From Serratia nematodiphila DZ0503SBS1 (lineage in GTDB: Bacteria > Pseudomonadota > Gammaproteobacteria > Enterobacterales > Enterobacteriaceae), in assembly GCF_000738675.1 (NCBI RefSeq), contig NZ_JPUX01000001.1, forward strand, positions 248,001 through 312,000: a stretch of 64,000 nucleotides of DNA, in the 5' to 3' direction. The notes beneath the pieces were generated by a model. It was given only the letters and a program-made list of their open reading frames with translations, made no database searches and was not told the origin of the DNA. Position 1 is the first letter of the stretch. Each line of letters begins with the position of its first letter. Shown here piece by piece: positions 24,883 through 34,057 of this stretch. A program made the translations under genes and the position numbers.

Positions 24883-25536
24883 TCAATTTCCTTTTCTCGG
24901 TTGGTGGTGGGTTAATCCACCCTGGATCATCCAATGGAGCAGCTCACTGGTTCGTTTAAAGTTCAACTTTTTCATCGCCGCGCGTTTGTGCGAGCTTATG
25001 GTCTTCTCCTTAATGCCCAAGATGCTGGCTACGCCGGCATGTGTTTTTCCCTGCTTGAGTTGATGCAGAACTTCTTGTTCACGCGGTGTGAGTGGGGCAT
25101 GAAGCAAGGTCGCTGAAGTAGGTGGTGATTTTACCGGTGCTCTCTGTAGAGAAATTAAGAGGTTTTCCATGAGCTGCAGGATTAGGTTCACCGATTGATG
25201 TCGATAAAGGATGTTGGATTTATTAGCGTTGCGGTATAAGTGCTGCAAATGTGCATCTTTCCTTTCCGCGATGGCGATATACAACGGCTTACTGTTACCG
25301 CTGCATGTCAGGGTGCAGGGAGAGATGAACGTTCCACAGCGTATTGCCTGAAATACAATGTCGGTTGTTTTCTCTATCTTTTTTTCGAAGAGAACCTCCA
25401 TTTTATGACTCGTGTTTTTTAGATGCATGGACAGAGCCATTGTTAATCCCTTGGCATAAAATTTATCATCGTCAATAATGACAATTCTCAATGTCTCATT
25501 CCTATTTAGATTTTTTGTTTTTTCCATCTTGCTCAT
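24883..25536 (-). CDS. LuxR-type HTH regulator
   Basis: 217 residues. The N-terminus LRIVIIDDDKFYAKGLTMAL looks like a degenerate receiver domain, but residues expected for phosphorylation are not all evident. The C-terminus LTPREQEVLHQLKQGKTHAGV, then LGIKEKTISSHKRAAMKKLN, is a clear LuxR HTH. Similar RcsA/BglJ/FimW-like regulators control surface structures. First gene of the LuxR-lipoprotein-FKBP operon, in an AT-rich part of the island. Confidence 0.83.
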   Translation of the reverse strand: MSKMEKTKNLNRNETLRIVIIDDDKFYAKGLTMALSMHLKNTSHKMEVLFEKKIEKTTDIVFQAIRCGTFISPCTLTCSGNSKPLYIAIAERKDAHLQHLYRNANKSNILYRHQSVNLILQLMENLLISLQRAPVKSPPTSATLLHAPLTPREQEVLHQLKQGKTHAGVASILGIKEKTISSHKRAAMKKLNFKRTSELLHWMIQGGLTHHQPRKGN

Positions 25537-25829
25537 TCTCGGGAAATATTCTTAACTTTTTGATAAATTATGGTGTATCTCGAATTTTTGTGTTGGTAAT
25601 ACGTCGCCGGTTTATTTTGAATGCGTGTCGTTCTTGGCTATCCTGAGTGGAACAGCTGCATCGGTAACGCTATAAAATAACTGACAATTCGCGGCGTGCG
25701 CAATTTAATAAAATTAACTGGCGTTTAAGAGTGATAAGTTCTGATTTTTATTGCCTTTTAGATCGTTAATTGGTCATTTTTTTGAAATTAATTATTTAAT
25801 TATTGGTGTTGCTGTATGGGATGCGGTGC
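25537..25829. other. AT-rich intergenic stretch upstream of the LuxR-type gene
   Basis: About 290 bp without a gene. It must contain the promoter for the LuxR-lipoprotein-FKBP operon (minus strand). Base composition is strongly AT-rich; no RNA or repeat recognised apart from the palindrome that follows. Confidence 0.5.
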
Positions 25830-25862
25830 GGCTTAATCATGCATGCAATGCATGATTAAGCC
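25830..25862. repeat. 33-bp perfect palindrome
   Basis: GGCTTAATCATGCAT, then GCA, then ATGCATGATTAAGCC: 15-bp perfect arms and a 3-bp centre. It begins 10 bp after the stop of the FidL-like gene. No T-run follows on the minus strand, so it is not a standard terminator; it could be a dimeric protein binding site or a cruciform. Confidence 0.9.
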
Positions 25863-25872
25863 TTAAGTGAAA

Positions 25873-26358
25873 TTAATCTTTTTCTAGTGCGCAAACAAAA
25901 TGAGGATTTGATAGTCCTTTGATAAGGTATAAATTATTGTTTAATTTTTTTGTTTCCATGTAGAACACTACGCCAGGTGTTTCTGGTAGTACGTATTTTT
26001 CCCATAGGGCCTCAGGGACATTATCTATTGGGCGGCGCTCTTGCCGATCTATCGTGGTTTTTGTGAGCCCTGTAAAATCGGATTTTCTCATAGTGATGAA
26101 AATTCGCCTGGCAATAACATAATTTTTATCTTCCCCTTTCAACGACCCTACAGCGATTAACTCACTACTTCCTTCATGAGCGGTAATTATGTTGATGTCC
26201 ATGTTGAGCACTAAGGGATGCCCATCCTTTGAGAATATGTTTGAATTTACATGGGTGTTACAGCGAAATGGCTTCCAATTTGAATGGTTAAGGTAAAGAA
26301 AAATGCCACCCAAGATGATGAGGGCCAGTGCCGAGAAAAAGATAACAATTCTGTTCAT
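25873..26358 (-). CDS. FidL-like inner-membrane protein
   Basis: 161 residues. One N-terminal TM segment (VIFFSALALIILGGIFLYL) and a periplasmic domain with two Cys (FRCNTH, FVCALEKD). Size, topology and pairing with a ToxR-like regulator match FidL of Salmonella SPI-3, whose partner is MarT. Function of the family is unknown; it may stabilise or tune the membrane regulator. It starts 6 bp after the regulator's stop, so the two are cotranscribed. Confidence 0.75.
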   Translation of the reverse strand: MNRIVIFFSALALIILGGIFLYLNHSNWKPFRCNTHVNSNIFSKDGHPLVLNMDINIITAHEGSSELIAVGSLKGEDKNYVIARRIFITMRKSDFTGLTKTTIDRQERRPIDNVPEALWEKYVLPETPGVVFYMETKKLNNNLYLIKGLSNPHFVCALEKD

Positions 26359-26364
26359 TTTAGC

Positions 26365-27162
26365 CTACTTAACCTGCTTGAAGTTATCACATTTTTTATA
26401 GCTCATATCATTGCTCTTGGTGCAAACTGCCATAAAATTAACTTTAAGTAACTCATTCGCAGGCCGTGCTTCCATATAGTAAATATCGAGGTTAGTTTGT
26501 GAACAATCTATCGCTTCTTCAGCCAGCATTTTTCGAGCATGTTCTAATTGCTCTGGCCCCTCCTTGCCTTCATCCAGAGTATAGATACGACATTTAGCCT
26601 GAATCCCGATGAGCGCATGTTGTTCATGCTTGCTCAATATGCTCCATGCGAACACTGTAGCGGTGACACTCAACACAAGCAGAAATGACAATATCCGCAC
26701 ATTCATTTTACGTAATGGCTTTTTTGAATTGACGAGCGAATCACTCATGATGATATCTTCTACCGCTACCTTTTCATTTACTGGCGGCAGTGGCGCAATA
26801 TCTTCCGCCAGAGGTGGTTCTTTTGGCGGTTTGGTTTCCGGATGGATTTCTGCATCCATCTTGAACCCTATACGTGGCACCGTAAGCAGAATATCTTTAC
26901 TTACTCCGAGCGCTTCAAAGGCTTTTCTCAGCTCACTGATATGGTTGCTTAACGTAGCACTGGATGGAGAGAAGCCAAAATCCTCCCAGACATGTTTGAT
27001 CAGTGTTTCACGCGTTAACTCCATTTTATTATTCTTTATCAACTCGGATAACAACCGCGTAGCGGGGTTAGATAACCCTATTGCTAATTGACTGTTGTTT
27101 CTAAGCACCAGCAATCTACTTTCCGGATCGAAAACCAGTGTCAAATTTATTATATATTTCAT
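26365..27162 (-). CDS. ToxR/CadC-like membrane-bound regulator (MarT-like)
   Basis: 265 residues. N-terminal OmpR-type winged helix, residues 1-105 (TRETLIKHVWEDFGFSPSSA, then SNHISELRKAFEALG and LLTVPRIGFKM), a Pro-rich linker, one TM segment (about 155-175) and a periplasmic domain with several Cys. This one-step membrane regulator senses the periplasm and acts directly on DNA. It is divergent from the fimbrial operon across a 436-bp AT-rich region and is its most likely controller. Confidence 0.83.
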   Translation of the reverse strand: MKYIINLTLVFDPESRLLVLRNNSQLAIGLSNPATRLLSELIKNNKMELTRETLIKHVWEDFGFSPSSATLSNHISELRKAFEALGVSKDILLTVPRIGFKMDAEIHPETKPPKEPPLAEDIAPLPPVNEKVAVEDIIMSDSLVNSKKPLRKMNVRILSFLLVLSVTATVFAWSILSKHEQHALIGIQAKCRIYTLDEGKEGPEQLEHARKMLAEEAIDCSQTNLDIYYMEARPANELLKVNFMAVCTKSNDMSYKKCDNFKQVK

Positions 27163-27598
27163 AAGGATACCTCAATAACCCTAGTGCGTAATCTTTAAAA
27201 TAGCCTTCGGTAAGATTAGTCTTATTTGGATTTTAATAGAATCTATGGGAGGTCGATGGCGGCAGTCAACTACTTCTGAATAAATTAATTTCAGTCAGGG
27301 ATGGCTTTGAAATTAAAGAGGTTTTATCGTTTAATTTTCATTGCGTAGTTGTTGTTATACTCTAATAATTATTGTTTTTTTGTTTTGTTTTGGTGTTTTT
27401 ATCTAATTATACTCAATTAAACAGATTATGTATCTTTTTTTTTGGTTGTCTATACCATTGTTTCCAGTTGCCGGTAGCTATGACGTGGTGCGGTGGAAGG
27501 AAAGATAGACTCATTCCTGCGTACTGGGTTTTATGATTTCGAATAAATGGCGACTTTTTACAAAAAGGGAATAGTCCCTAACCAAGGATAAAGTGGAA
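27163..27598. promoter_or_regulatory. Divergent promoter region of MarT-like gene and fimbrial operon
   Basis: 436 bp, very AT-rich. A TGTTATACT extended -10 (about 27352-27360), a 9-T tract near 27435 and a GGGA-ATAG-TCCC hairpin close to the first fimbrial gene are visible. No pair of inverted repeats flanking an invertible promoter was found, and no recombinase gene like mrpI is nearby, so classical phase inversion is not indicated. Confidence 0.5.
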
Positions 27599-28135
27599 AT
27601 GAAACTGAATAAGATTATGATGGCGGCCGTATTGGCTTTCGGCACTATTTCTGGTGTGCAAGCTGCTGACCAAGGGCACGGTAAAGTGACCTTCACGGGT
27701 TCTATTATTGATGCGCCTTGCTCTATTACTCCAGAGTCTATTGACCAGACAGTTGAGCTGGGCCAGATCTCTAAGGTGGCTTTACTCAGCGGGGGGAAAT
27801 CTACCCCGCGTAATTTCTCGATCGATCTGGAGAACTGCACGTTCGGTTCACCTGCCACCAAAAATAAGGTGCAGGTAACCTTTACAGGTATGGAATCTGC
27901 GGCTAAAAATGGCCTTCTGGGGATTACCGGCACGGCTAAAGGCGCCAGTGTAGCCATCACTCAGGCTGATGGTGAAATCATCAAACTGGGCGAGCCAACT
28001 AAAGAGCAAACATTGCAGGACGGTAATAACACGCTGAGTTTCGCCGCCTACATGCAGGGCGATACCGCTTCTTCCGCGTCTATTACTGAAGGTGAATTCC
28101 AGGCGGTGGCCGATTTTACTCTGGCTTATAACTAA
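27599..28135 (+). CDS. Major fimbrial subunit (MrpA-like pilin)
   Basis: 178 residues from ATG 27599, after AAGGATAAAGTGGAA. Signal peptide ends VQA, mature protein starts ADQGHGKVTFTGSI. Pilin features: the N-terminal donor strand, paired Cys (APCSIT and ENCTFG), and the C-terminal beta-zipper pattern ending LAYN with penultimate aromatic. First gene of the operon and nearest to the promoter, hence the probable major rod subunit. A 100-bp gap to the next gene could hold an RNA-processing or attenuation site. Confidence 0.88.
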   Translation: MKLNKIMMAAVLAFGTISGVQAADQGHGKVTFTGSIIDAPCSITPESIDQTVELGQISKVALLSGGKSTPRNFSIDLENCTFGSPATKNKVQVTFTGMESAAKNGLLGITGTAKGASVAITQADGEIIKLGEPTKEQTLQDGNNTLSFAAYMQGDTASSASITEGEFQAVADFTLAYN

Positions 28136-28239
28136 AAGCTCACTCCACATAAAGTAAGTGTTTTCTCTGTATGTGTATATATGCATGCGGTATCCCCGCA
28201 TGCCTTTTTGACAATATTACAAAGTATGGAGCACGTTTT

Positions 28240-28776
28240 ATGAGGCTGCATAATACCGCTGTTGTAGTGTTTTCTTGCCTGTTTTCCTTTCCTGTGGTCT
28301 CTGTTTTTGCCGATGAGCACATTGCCGGATGGGGGCGGGTAAATATGCAAGGATCCATCATCGACACCGCTTGTGCTATTGCTGTTGACAGCCGAGAACA
28401 AACCATTGATATGGGGGTTTTACCCTTATCCGATATTATTCGCGATGGGCAGGGCCGCAGCCAACCTTTTTCCATTGATTTGGTTAACTGCATCACTGAA
28501 CGCCCGGGAAAGGAAGGCTGGAGGAAATTTCAGGTTACTTTTGATGGTGAAGCTCATGGCGGGTTATTTGGTGTTAACGGGGATGCCTCCGGTGTGGCGC
28601 TGCGAATCATCGATACCCAGGGTAATGTCGCAATACCGGGCAAGGCTATGCCGCCAATGGATATTATTCCCGGCGACAGTCAATTGAATTACGCCATGAG
28701 ATTGGTAGCCAATAATCATGCGTTGAAAGCGGGCGATTATTTATCATCTATTCGATTTAAACTGGACTATTTTTAA
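28240..28776 (+). CDS. Minor fimbrial subunit (MrpB/PapH-like)
   Basis: 178 residues from ATG 28240. Signal peptide FSCLFSFPVVSVFA, then VNMQGSIIDTACAIAVDSRE and VNCITERPG with the conserved Cys pair; ends FKLDYF. Position between the major pilin and the usher matches MrpB and PapH, which terminate the rod and anchor it. Anchor function is inferred from order. Confidence 0.82.
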   Translation: MRLHNTAVVVFSCLFSFPVVSVFADEHIAGWGRVNMQGSIIDTACAIAVDSREQTIDMGVLPLSDIIRDGQGRSQPFSIDLVNCITERPGKEGWRKFQVTFDGEAHGGLFGVNGDASGVALRIIDTQGNVAIPGKAMPPMDIIPGDSQLNYAMRLVANNHALKAGDYLSSIRFKLDYF

Positions 28777-28844
28777 ATTCCTTCTGGAAGAGCGCTGTTT
28801 TTCGCTTCGCGCAATGGATTTATTTATACTAATAAGGTAATGGC

Positions 28845-31430
28845 ATGGAGTTTTCTTCGCTTGGAAAAATTGCGCCTCTGCATTCGTTAGGATTTTTTAT
28901 TTCCCTTGCGCTGGGTACTTCAGTGATAAGCGCCCATGCTGCCGATAATATTCAGTTCAATACAGATGTACTGGATGTCAACGATCGGAAAAACATCGAT
29001 CTGAGCCAATTCTCGCGCAGTGGCTACATTATGCCGGGGACCTACGGCATGGTGGTGCACGTTAATAAGAATGGTTTGCAGGAGCAACAGATCGCATTTT
29101 ATGCGCCTGAGGGGGACCCAAACGGCAGTCGCGCCTGCCTCAACCCCGAATTGGTGCAACAACTAGGATTTAAACCCGGCGTGCTGAAAGACCTGACCTG
29201 GTGGCGCGAGGGAGAGTGTCTTAACGAGACCAGCGTACAGGGAATGGAAGTGCGTGGCGATCTGCCCACGTCCTCTCTTTACCTGAGCATTCCTCAGGCT
29301 TATTTGGAGTACAGCGACGAGAACTGGGATCCGCCGTCTCGCTGGGATGAGGGCATTCCAGGGTTGCTCTTCGATTACAACGTCAACGCACGTAGTCAGC
29401 ATCAGCAGCGGGACGGATCGCGTGGTTATAGCCTCAGCGGCAACGGTACGGCGGGTGCCAACCTGGGGGCATGGCGTTTGCGTGCCGATTGGCAGGCAAA
29501 TCTTGACCATCAGACAGGGAGCGGACAACCGACCAATAAGCAACTGGACTGGAGCCGGTATTACGCCTATCGGGCAATACCGGCGCTGCGCTCGAAGCTG
29601 ACGCTGGGTGAAAACTATCTGGACTCAGGTATGTTCGACAGCTTCCGCTTCACCGGGGCGAGCCTGGTATCGGACGACAGCATGCTGCCCCCTAGTCTGC
29701 GCGGTTATGCGCCGGAAGTGGTGGGGGTAGCGAAAACGAACGCCAAAGTGGTTATCAGCCAGCAGGGACGTGTGCTGTCCGAGACCACGGTTGCTGCAGG
29801 GCCATTTCGCATTCAGGACATCAACGATGCGGTCAGCGGCGAGCTGAACGTCCGGGTGGAAGAGCAGGACGGTGGCGTGCAGGAGTTTGTGGTGAATACC
29901 GCGAATATCCCCTATCTGACACGGCCAGGTTCGGTGCGCTTCAAGCTGGCGACGGGTAAACCGTCAGACTGGCAGCACCATTCGCGTGGCCCACTGTTCG
30001 GCACCGGCGAATTTTCCTGGGGTGTCAGCAACGGTTGGTCGCTGTATGGCGGTGTGCTGGCGGGCGGCGACTACAACGCGCTGTCATTGGGTATCGGCCG
30101 TGACCTGATGGCGTTGGGAGCACTGTCATTTGACGCCACCCAGTCGCGGGCGCGGTTGCCACAGGAAGAGGGCACGTTGAGCGGCGGTTCGTATCGCCTC
30201 AGTTACTCAAAGAACTTCGACGAATACGATAGCCAGGTAACCTTTGCCGGCTATCGCTTCTCAGAGCAGAACTTTATGAGCATGAGCGAGTATCTGGACG
30301 CGCGTTATTACGGTACCCGAACGGGGAATGGCAAGGAGATGTACACCATTACCTTCAACAAGCACTTTCGCGACTGGGGGCTGAGCACCTATCTCAATTA
30401 CAGCCACGAGACGTATTGGGACCGGCCGGCCAACGACCGCTACAACCTGACGTTGTCGCGTTATTTCGACGTGGGCCGGTTCCGCAACCTGAGCCTATCG
30501 CTGTCGGCGTACCGTAATGAATACAACGGGACGAAAGACGATGGGGCCTACCTTTCACTGTCGATGCCGTGGGGGGATAACTCGACGGTGAGCTACAACA
30601 CCACGGTGAACCGCGACGACACCACGCATCAGGTGGGCTATTACGACCGGATTGATGAGCATAACAACTACCAGTTGCGGGCCGGCAGTTCGCGCAGCGG
30701 GGTGAATGTGAACGGGTATTACAACCATGAAGGCGATAAGGCGCGTATGAGCGCTAACGCCAGTTATCAGGAAAACCGTTACAGCGCCTTCGGGATGTCG
30801 ATGCAGGGCGGCATGACGATGACGGCGAACGGCGGGGCGCTGCATCGGGCCGGGGTGCCGGGCGGCACCCGCATGCTGATTGACACGCAGGGGGTGGCGG
30901 ACGTGCCGGTGCGGGGCTATGGCAACACCACCAACACCAATGCCTGGGGCAAGGCGGTCATCGGGGACGTGAACAGCTATTACCGCAACAGGGCGAGTAT
31001 CGATGTGAACAAACTCGGTGATAACGCCGAAGCCACGAAGTCGGTGGTGCAGGCCACGCTCACCGAAGGCGCTATCGGTTACCGCCAGTTCGACGTGATT
31101 GCCGGCGAGAAGGCGATGGCGGTCATCAAACTGGCCGACGGCAGTGAACCCCCATTCGGCGCCACGGTGATGAACGCCCGCAAGCAGGAGACGGGTATCG
31201 TCAATGACGGCGGCAGTGTTTACCTGAGCGGCCTTAACGCCGGCGATGCCATGACGGTGCACTGGAACGGCGGCGCGCAGTGTGAGGTGCGCATGCCAAC
31301 GCCGCTGCCGGCAGATATGCTGATGAATACGCTGCTGTTGCCGTGTCATCCGCTGGGGGCGCGCACAGAGCCTGACGCGCGGACGCAGGGCGTGCCAGTG
31401 GTTGCGCCCGAGCCGGAACCGGCTTCGTAA
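28845..31430 (+). CDS. Outer-membrane fimbrial usher
   Basis: 861 residues. Signal peptide ending SAHA; N-terminal domain beginning IQFNTDVLDVNDRKNIDLSQ; 24-strand barrel with plug (YAPEVVGVAKTNAKVVISQQ, then GPFRIQDIND); C-terminal domains. Cys near residue 88 and the C-terminal CEVRMP ... PCHP are typical. It threads subunits brought by the chaperone through the outer membrane. Full length for the family. Confidence 0.95.
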   Translation: MEFSSLGKIAPLHSLGFFISLALGTSVISAHAADNIQFNTDVLDVNDRKNIDLSQFSRSGYIMPGTYGMVVHVNKNGLQEQQIAFYAPEGDPNGSRACLNPELVQQLGFKPGVLKDLTWWREGECLNETSVQGMEVRGDLPTSSLYLSIPQAYLEYSDENWDPPSRWDEGIPGLLFDYNVNARSQHQQRDGSRGYSLSGNGTAGANLGAWRLRADWQANLDHQTGSGQPTNKQLDWSRYYAYRAIPALRSKLTLGENYLDSGMFDSFRFTGASLVSDDSMLPPSLRGYAPEVVGVAKTNAKVVISQQGRVLSETTVAAGPFRIQDINDAVSGELNVRVEEQDGGVQEFVVNTANIPYLTRPGSVRFKLATGKPSDWQHHSRGPLFGTGEFSWGVSNGWSLYGGVLAGGDYNALSLGIGRDLMALGALSFDATQSRARLPQEEGTLSGGSYRLSYSKNFDEYDSQVTFAGYRFSEQNFMSMSEYLDARYYGTRTGNGKEMYTITFNKHFRDWGLSTYLNYSHETYWDRPANDRYNLTLSRYFDVGRFRNLSLSLSAYRNEYNGTKDDGAYLSLSMPWGDNSTVSYNTTVNRDDTTHQVGYYDRIDEHNNYQLRAGSSRSGVNVNGYYNHEGDKARMSANASYQENRYSAFGMSMQGGMTMTANGGALHRAGVPGGTRMLIDTQGVADVPVRGYGNTTNTNAWGKAVIGDVNSYYRNRASIDVNKLGDNAEATKSVVQATLTEGAIGYRQFDVIAGEKAMAVIKLADGSEPPFGATVMNARKQETGIVNDGGSVYLSGLNAGDAMTVHWNGGAQCEVRMPTPLPADMLMNTLLLPCHPLGARTEPDARTQGVPVVAPEPEPAS

Positions 31431-31507
31431 CTGCTGCGCCGAGGGATAACACGGCGTGCAGATTTAACCCAAATGCTATGAGGGCCGCTACGGCCAGGAA
31501 TGAAAAC

Positions 31508-32314
31508 ATGCGAAAGAGCGAATTGAACATTAAACAACATCACGAGGGCCGTCCGGTTGCGTCCAGGCGGAAAAAGGCCCTGACGACGGCGGCAGTGGCC
31601 GGTGCCCTGCTCGCGGCCTTGTTGGCCCAGCAGGCTCAGGCGGCGATAGCGCTGGACCGCACGCGGATTATTTTCGATGGTAGCCAAAAATCGGTGAGCC
31701 TGAGCGTCAGCAACCAAAACAAGCAATTGCCTTACCTGGCGCAGGGCTGGATTGAAGACGACAAGGGCAACAAAATCCAGAGCCCCCTCACGGTACTGCC
31801 GCCGGTTCAGCGCATCGAGCCGGGCAAACCGAGCCAGGTGAAAATCCAGGCACTGCCGGTGGCGAAGGCGCTGCCGCAGGATCGCGAGACGGTCTATTAC
31901 TTCAACCTGCGGGAAATTCCGCCGAAGAGCACCAAGCCGAATACGCTGCAAATTGCGTTGCAGACACGTATCAAGCTGTTCTACCGCCCGGCCGCCATTG
32001 CGATGGACAAAAATGCGCCGCCGCCGCAGGAACAGCTGACCCTGAGCAAACAAGGCAACAAGTATGTGGTCAACAATCCGACGGCGTATTACGTCACGCT
32101 GGTTGATGCCGCCACCAAAAAAGACGGTGCGGGGATCAAAAACTTCGAGCCGATGATGGTGCCGCCAAAGGGCAATTTGCCGTTGACGGTGAGTGCGACT
32201 GAGGCAGGTAACAGCCCGGTGCTGACCTACGTTAACGACTATGGCGGCCGGCCGCAGCTGAGCTTCAGTTGCTCTGGCAGCACATGCACGGTGATACCGG
32301 CGAAGAAAGCGTAG
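31508..32314 (+). CDS. Periplasmic fimbrial chaperone (PapD-like)
   Basis: 268 residues from ATG 31508 with AGGAA upstream. Long N-region then signal peptide (TTAAVAGALLAALLAQQAQA). Mature protein: IALDRTRIIFDGSQKSVSL, the conserved Arg, KPSQVKIQAL, then YYFNLREIPPKS (chaperone signature) and KLFYRPAAI. The last domain has a Cys pair (SCSGSTC), as in Pap-type chaperones. Binds and completes fimbrial subunits before handing them to the usher. Confidence 0.93.
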   Translation: MRKSELNIKQHHEGRPVASRRKKALTTAAVAGALLAALLAQQAQAAIALDRTRIIFDGSQKSVSLSVSNQNKQLPYLAQGWIEDDKGNKIQSPLTVLPPVQRIEPGKPSQVKIQALPVAKALPQDRETVYYFNLREIPPKSTKPNTLQIALQTRIKLFYRPAAIAMDKNAPPPQEQLTLSKQGNKYVVNNPTAYYVTLVDAATKKDGAGIKNFEPMMVPPKGNLPLTVSATEAGNSPVLTYVNDYGGRPQLSFSCSGSTCTVIPAKKA

Positions 32315-32366
32315 CAGAGCACGGTCTTGCGGTGCGTGCACCGGTCAAGCGAAGGGAGACAAGAAT

Positions 32367-33032
32367 ATGGGCATGACACATGAGACGGGCAGACACCGAC
32401 GGGGCCTGTGTGGAGCGATTGAGCTGAAGTATTACGGCGCGTTGTTCGGATTGATGCTGATGGCCCCGATAACGCTGGGGACAGCGGTGTGGTTGTTGCC
32501 ACCGGCGCAGGCTGCGGTGGACAACTGGGATGTTGAAGGCGCCAACGGCACCCTGTACGTTCATGGGGCGTTAACCGAGAGCGCATGTCGGCTGGAGATG
32601 ACCAGCGCCCACCAGGATATCGCACTCGGTGAGACGGGGGCGGGGCGCCTGAGAACGGTTGGCGCGCGCGGCGAACCGATTCGATTCGAGCTGCGTTTGG
32701 AGGATTGTCTGCGAAGCCCGGCCGGTAGCCGCGATGAGCGTACCGGCGGCCTGACCTGGGCGGACAATCAGCCGGCGGTAACGGTGAGTTTCCGTGCGAC
32801 GCGTGACGCCGATAACCCGCAGTTGGTGAAGGTGCAGGGCGTCTCGGGGCTCGGGTTGCGTATGGAAAACGCGCAAGGTGAAGACGTTCGCCTGGGCAGC
32901 CGTGGCCAGCCGCTGTTGCTGACGCCGGGGCAGAATACGCTAAGCTACACGATAACCCCGGAACGCACTCCCGCCACTCTGATGGCAGGCAGCTATCGGG
33001 CCGTAGTGGATTTTCATCTGAGCTATGACTGA
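32367..33032 (+). CDS. Minor fimbrial subunit (MrpE-like position)
   Basis: 221 residues after a strong GAAGGGAGAC site. Unusually long N-region before the signal core (YYGALFGLMLMAPITLG ... AQA). Mature part GTLYVHGALTESACRLEM and LEDCLRSPAG with Cys pair, ending DFHLSYD. Overlaps the next gene by 8 bp (ATGACTGA). Confidence 0.82.
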   Translation: MGMTHETGRHRRGLCGAIELKYYGALFGLMLMAPITLGTAVWLLPPAQAAVDNWDVEGANGTLYVHGALTESACRLEMTSAHQDIALGETGAGRLRTVGARGEPIRFELRLEDCLRSPAGSRDERTGGLTWADNQPAVTVSFRATRDADNPQLVKVQGVSGLGLRMENAQGEDVRLGSRGQPLLLTPGQNTLSYTITPERTPATLMAGSYRAVVDFHLSYD

Positions 33033-33534
33033 GGCGGCCGCAATGAATGGGATCGTAACGCTGCCGAGAGCGCTGGCAGGTGTGCTGACGGCCTTGCCGA
33101 TGCTGGTTTTTGCAGCCCCCTCGGCCACGGTCACCGTCAAGGTCACCGTGGTGGCACCACCGCCTTGCGTGATAAACGATGGCCGGCCGATTGAAGTGGA
33201 GTTCGGCGATGTGATGACCACCCGGGTGGATGGCGACAATTACAAGATGCCGGTCAATTACACGCTGTCGTGCACCGGGGACACCGCGAATGCGATGAAA
33301 CTGCAGATAAAAGGCAATGGTGCCGCGTTTGACGCGAAGGTGTTGCAGACCAATAAAACCGGGCTGGGTATAGAACTGCGTCAGGGCGGCAACAAACTGG
33401 CAGTCAACAAGTGGCTACATTTCAGCTACCCAAACAAGCCAGAATTGTGGGCGATCCCGGTGAAACAAGTTGGTACGACCCTGACGGGAGGGGAGTTTAG
33501 CGCAGGGGCCACAATGGCCGTGGATTACCAGTAA
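33025..33534 (+). CDS. Minor fimbrial subunit (MrpF/PapF-K type)
   Basis: 169 residues from the overlapping ATG, or 163 from ATG 33043. Signal peptide ends VFA. Contains VVAPPPCVINDGRPIEVEFG and NYTLSCTG, closely repeated in the next gene. Tip-adaptor type subunit. The PPPC-INDG motif is typical of Pap/Mrp minor subunits. Confidence 0.83.
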   Translation: MTEAAAMNGIVTLPRALAGVLTALPMLVFAAPSATVTVKVTVVAPPPCVINDGRPIEVEFGDVMTTRVDGDNYKMPVNYTLSCTGDTANAMKLQIKGNGAAFDAKVLQTNKTGLGIELRQGGNKLAVNKWLHFSYPNKPELWAIPVKQVGTTLTGGEFSAGATMAVDYQ

Positions 33535-33546
33535 CGGGAGAGGAGT

Positions 33547-34047
33547 ATGTGCAGAACACTAAAAGTCCTGTTGCTGAGCTGTGGCCTGATAGGGGGCGTT
33601 GCCCCGGTGCAGGCAAAGGACGGTGAAGCAGACATGACGTTTCACGGCACCCTGATAGAGCCGCCGCCCTGCACCATCAACGACGGTAACCAGGTGGAGG
33701 TCGATTTCGGCGAGCGGGTAGGCATCAATAAAGTAGATGGCGAGAATTACCGGCAGGGATTGAACTACCAAATCACCTGTGACAGCGCCGCTGGCGGTAG
33801 TTGGGCGTTAACGTTAAGCCTGAAAGGCAGTGCGGCAGGGTTCGACCGTGAAGCCTTACTGACGAACAAAGGCAGTCTCGGTATTCGGGTGTACCAGAAC
33901 GATAAACCCTTCACTCCAAATAGCACGATGAAGATAAACCTGGCCAACCCGCCGCGCTTGGAGGCGGTACCGATAAAACAAGCGGGCGCCACGCTGACCG
34001 AAGGGACCTTTGAGGCCTGGGCCACGCTGCGTGCCGACTATGAATAA
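33547..34047 (+). CDS. Minor fimbrial subunit (MrpG/PapK type)
   Basis: 166 residues. Signal peptide ends VQA. IEPPPCTINDGNQVEVDFGE, then VDGENYRQGLNYQITC: the same framework as the preceding subunit, so the two are paralogues from a tandem duplication. C-terminus ATLRADYE. A GAGAGGAGT site precedes the ATG. Confidence 0.84.
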   Translation: MCRTLKVLLLSCGLIGGVAPVQAKDGEADMTFHGTLIEPPPCTINDGNQVEVDFGERVGINKVDGENYRQGLNYQITCDSAAGGSWALTLSLKGSAAGFDREALLTNKGSLGIRVYQNDKPFTPNSTMKINLANPPRLEAVPIKQAGATLTEGTFEAWATLRADYE

Positions 34048-34057
34048 GGAGCGTGAC

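Noticed and set aside
27163..27598. Invertible fimbrial promoter
   Set aside because: No inverted repeat pair and no recombinase gene nearby.
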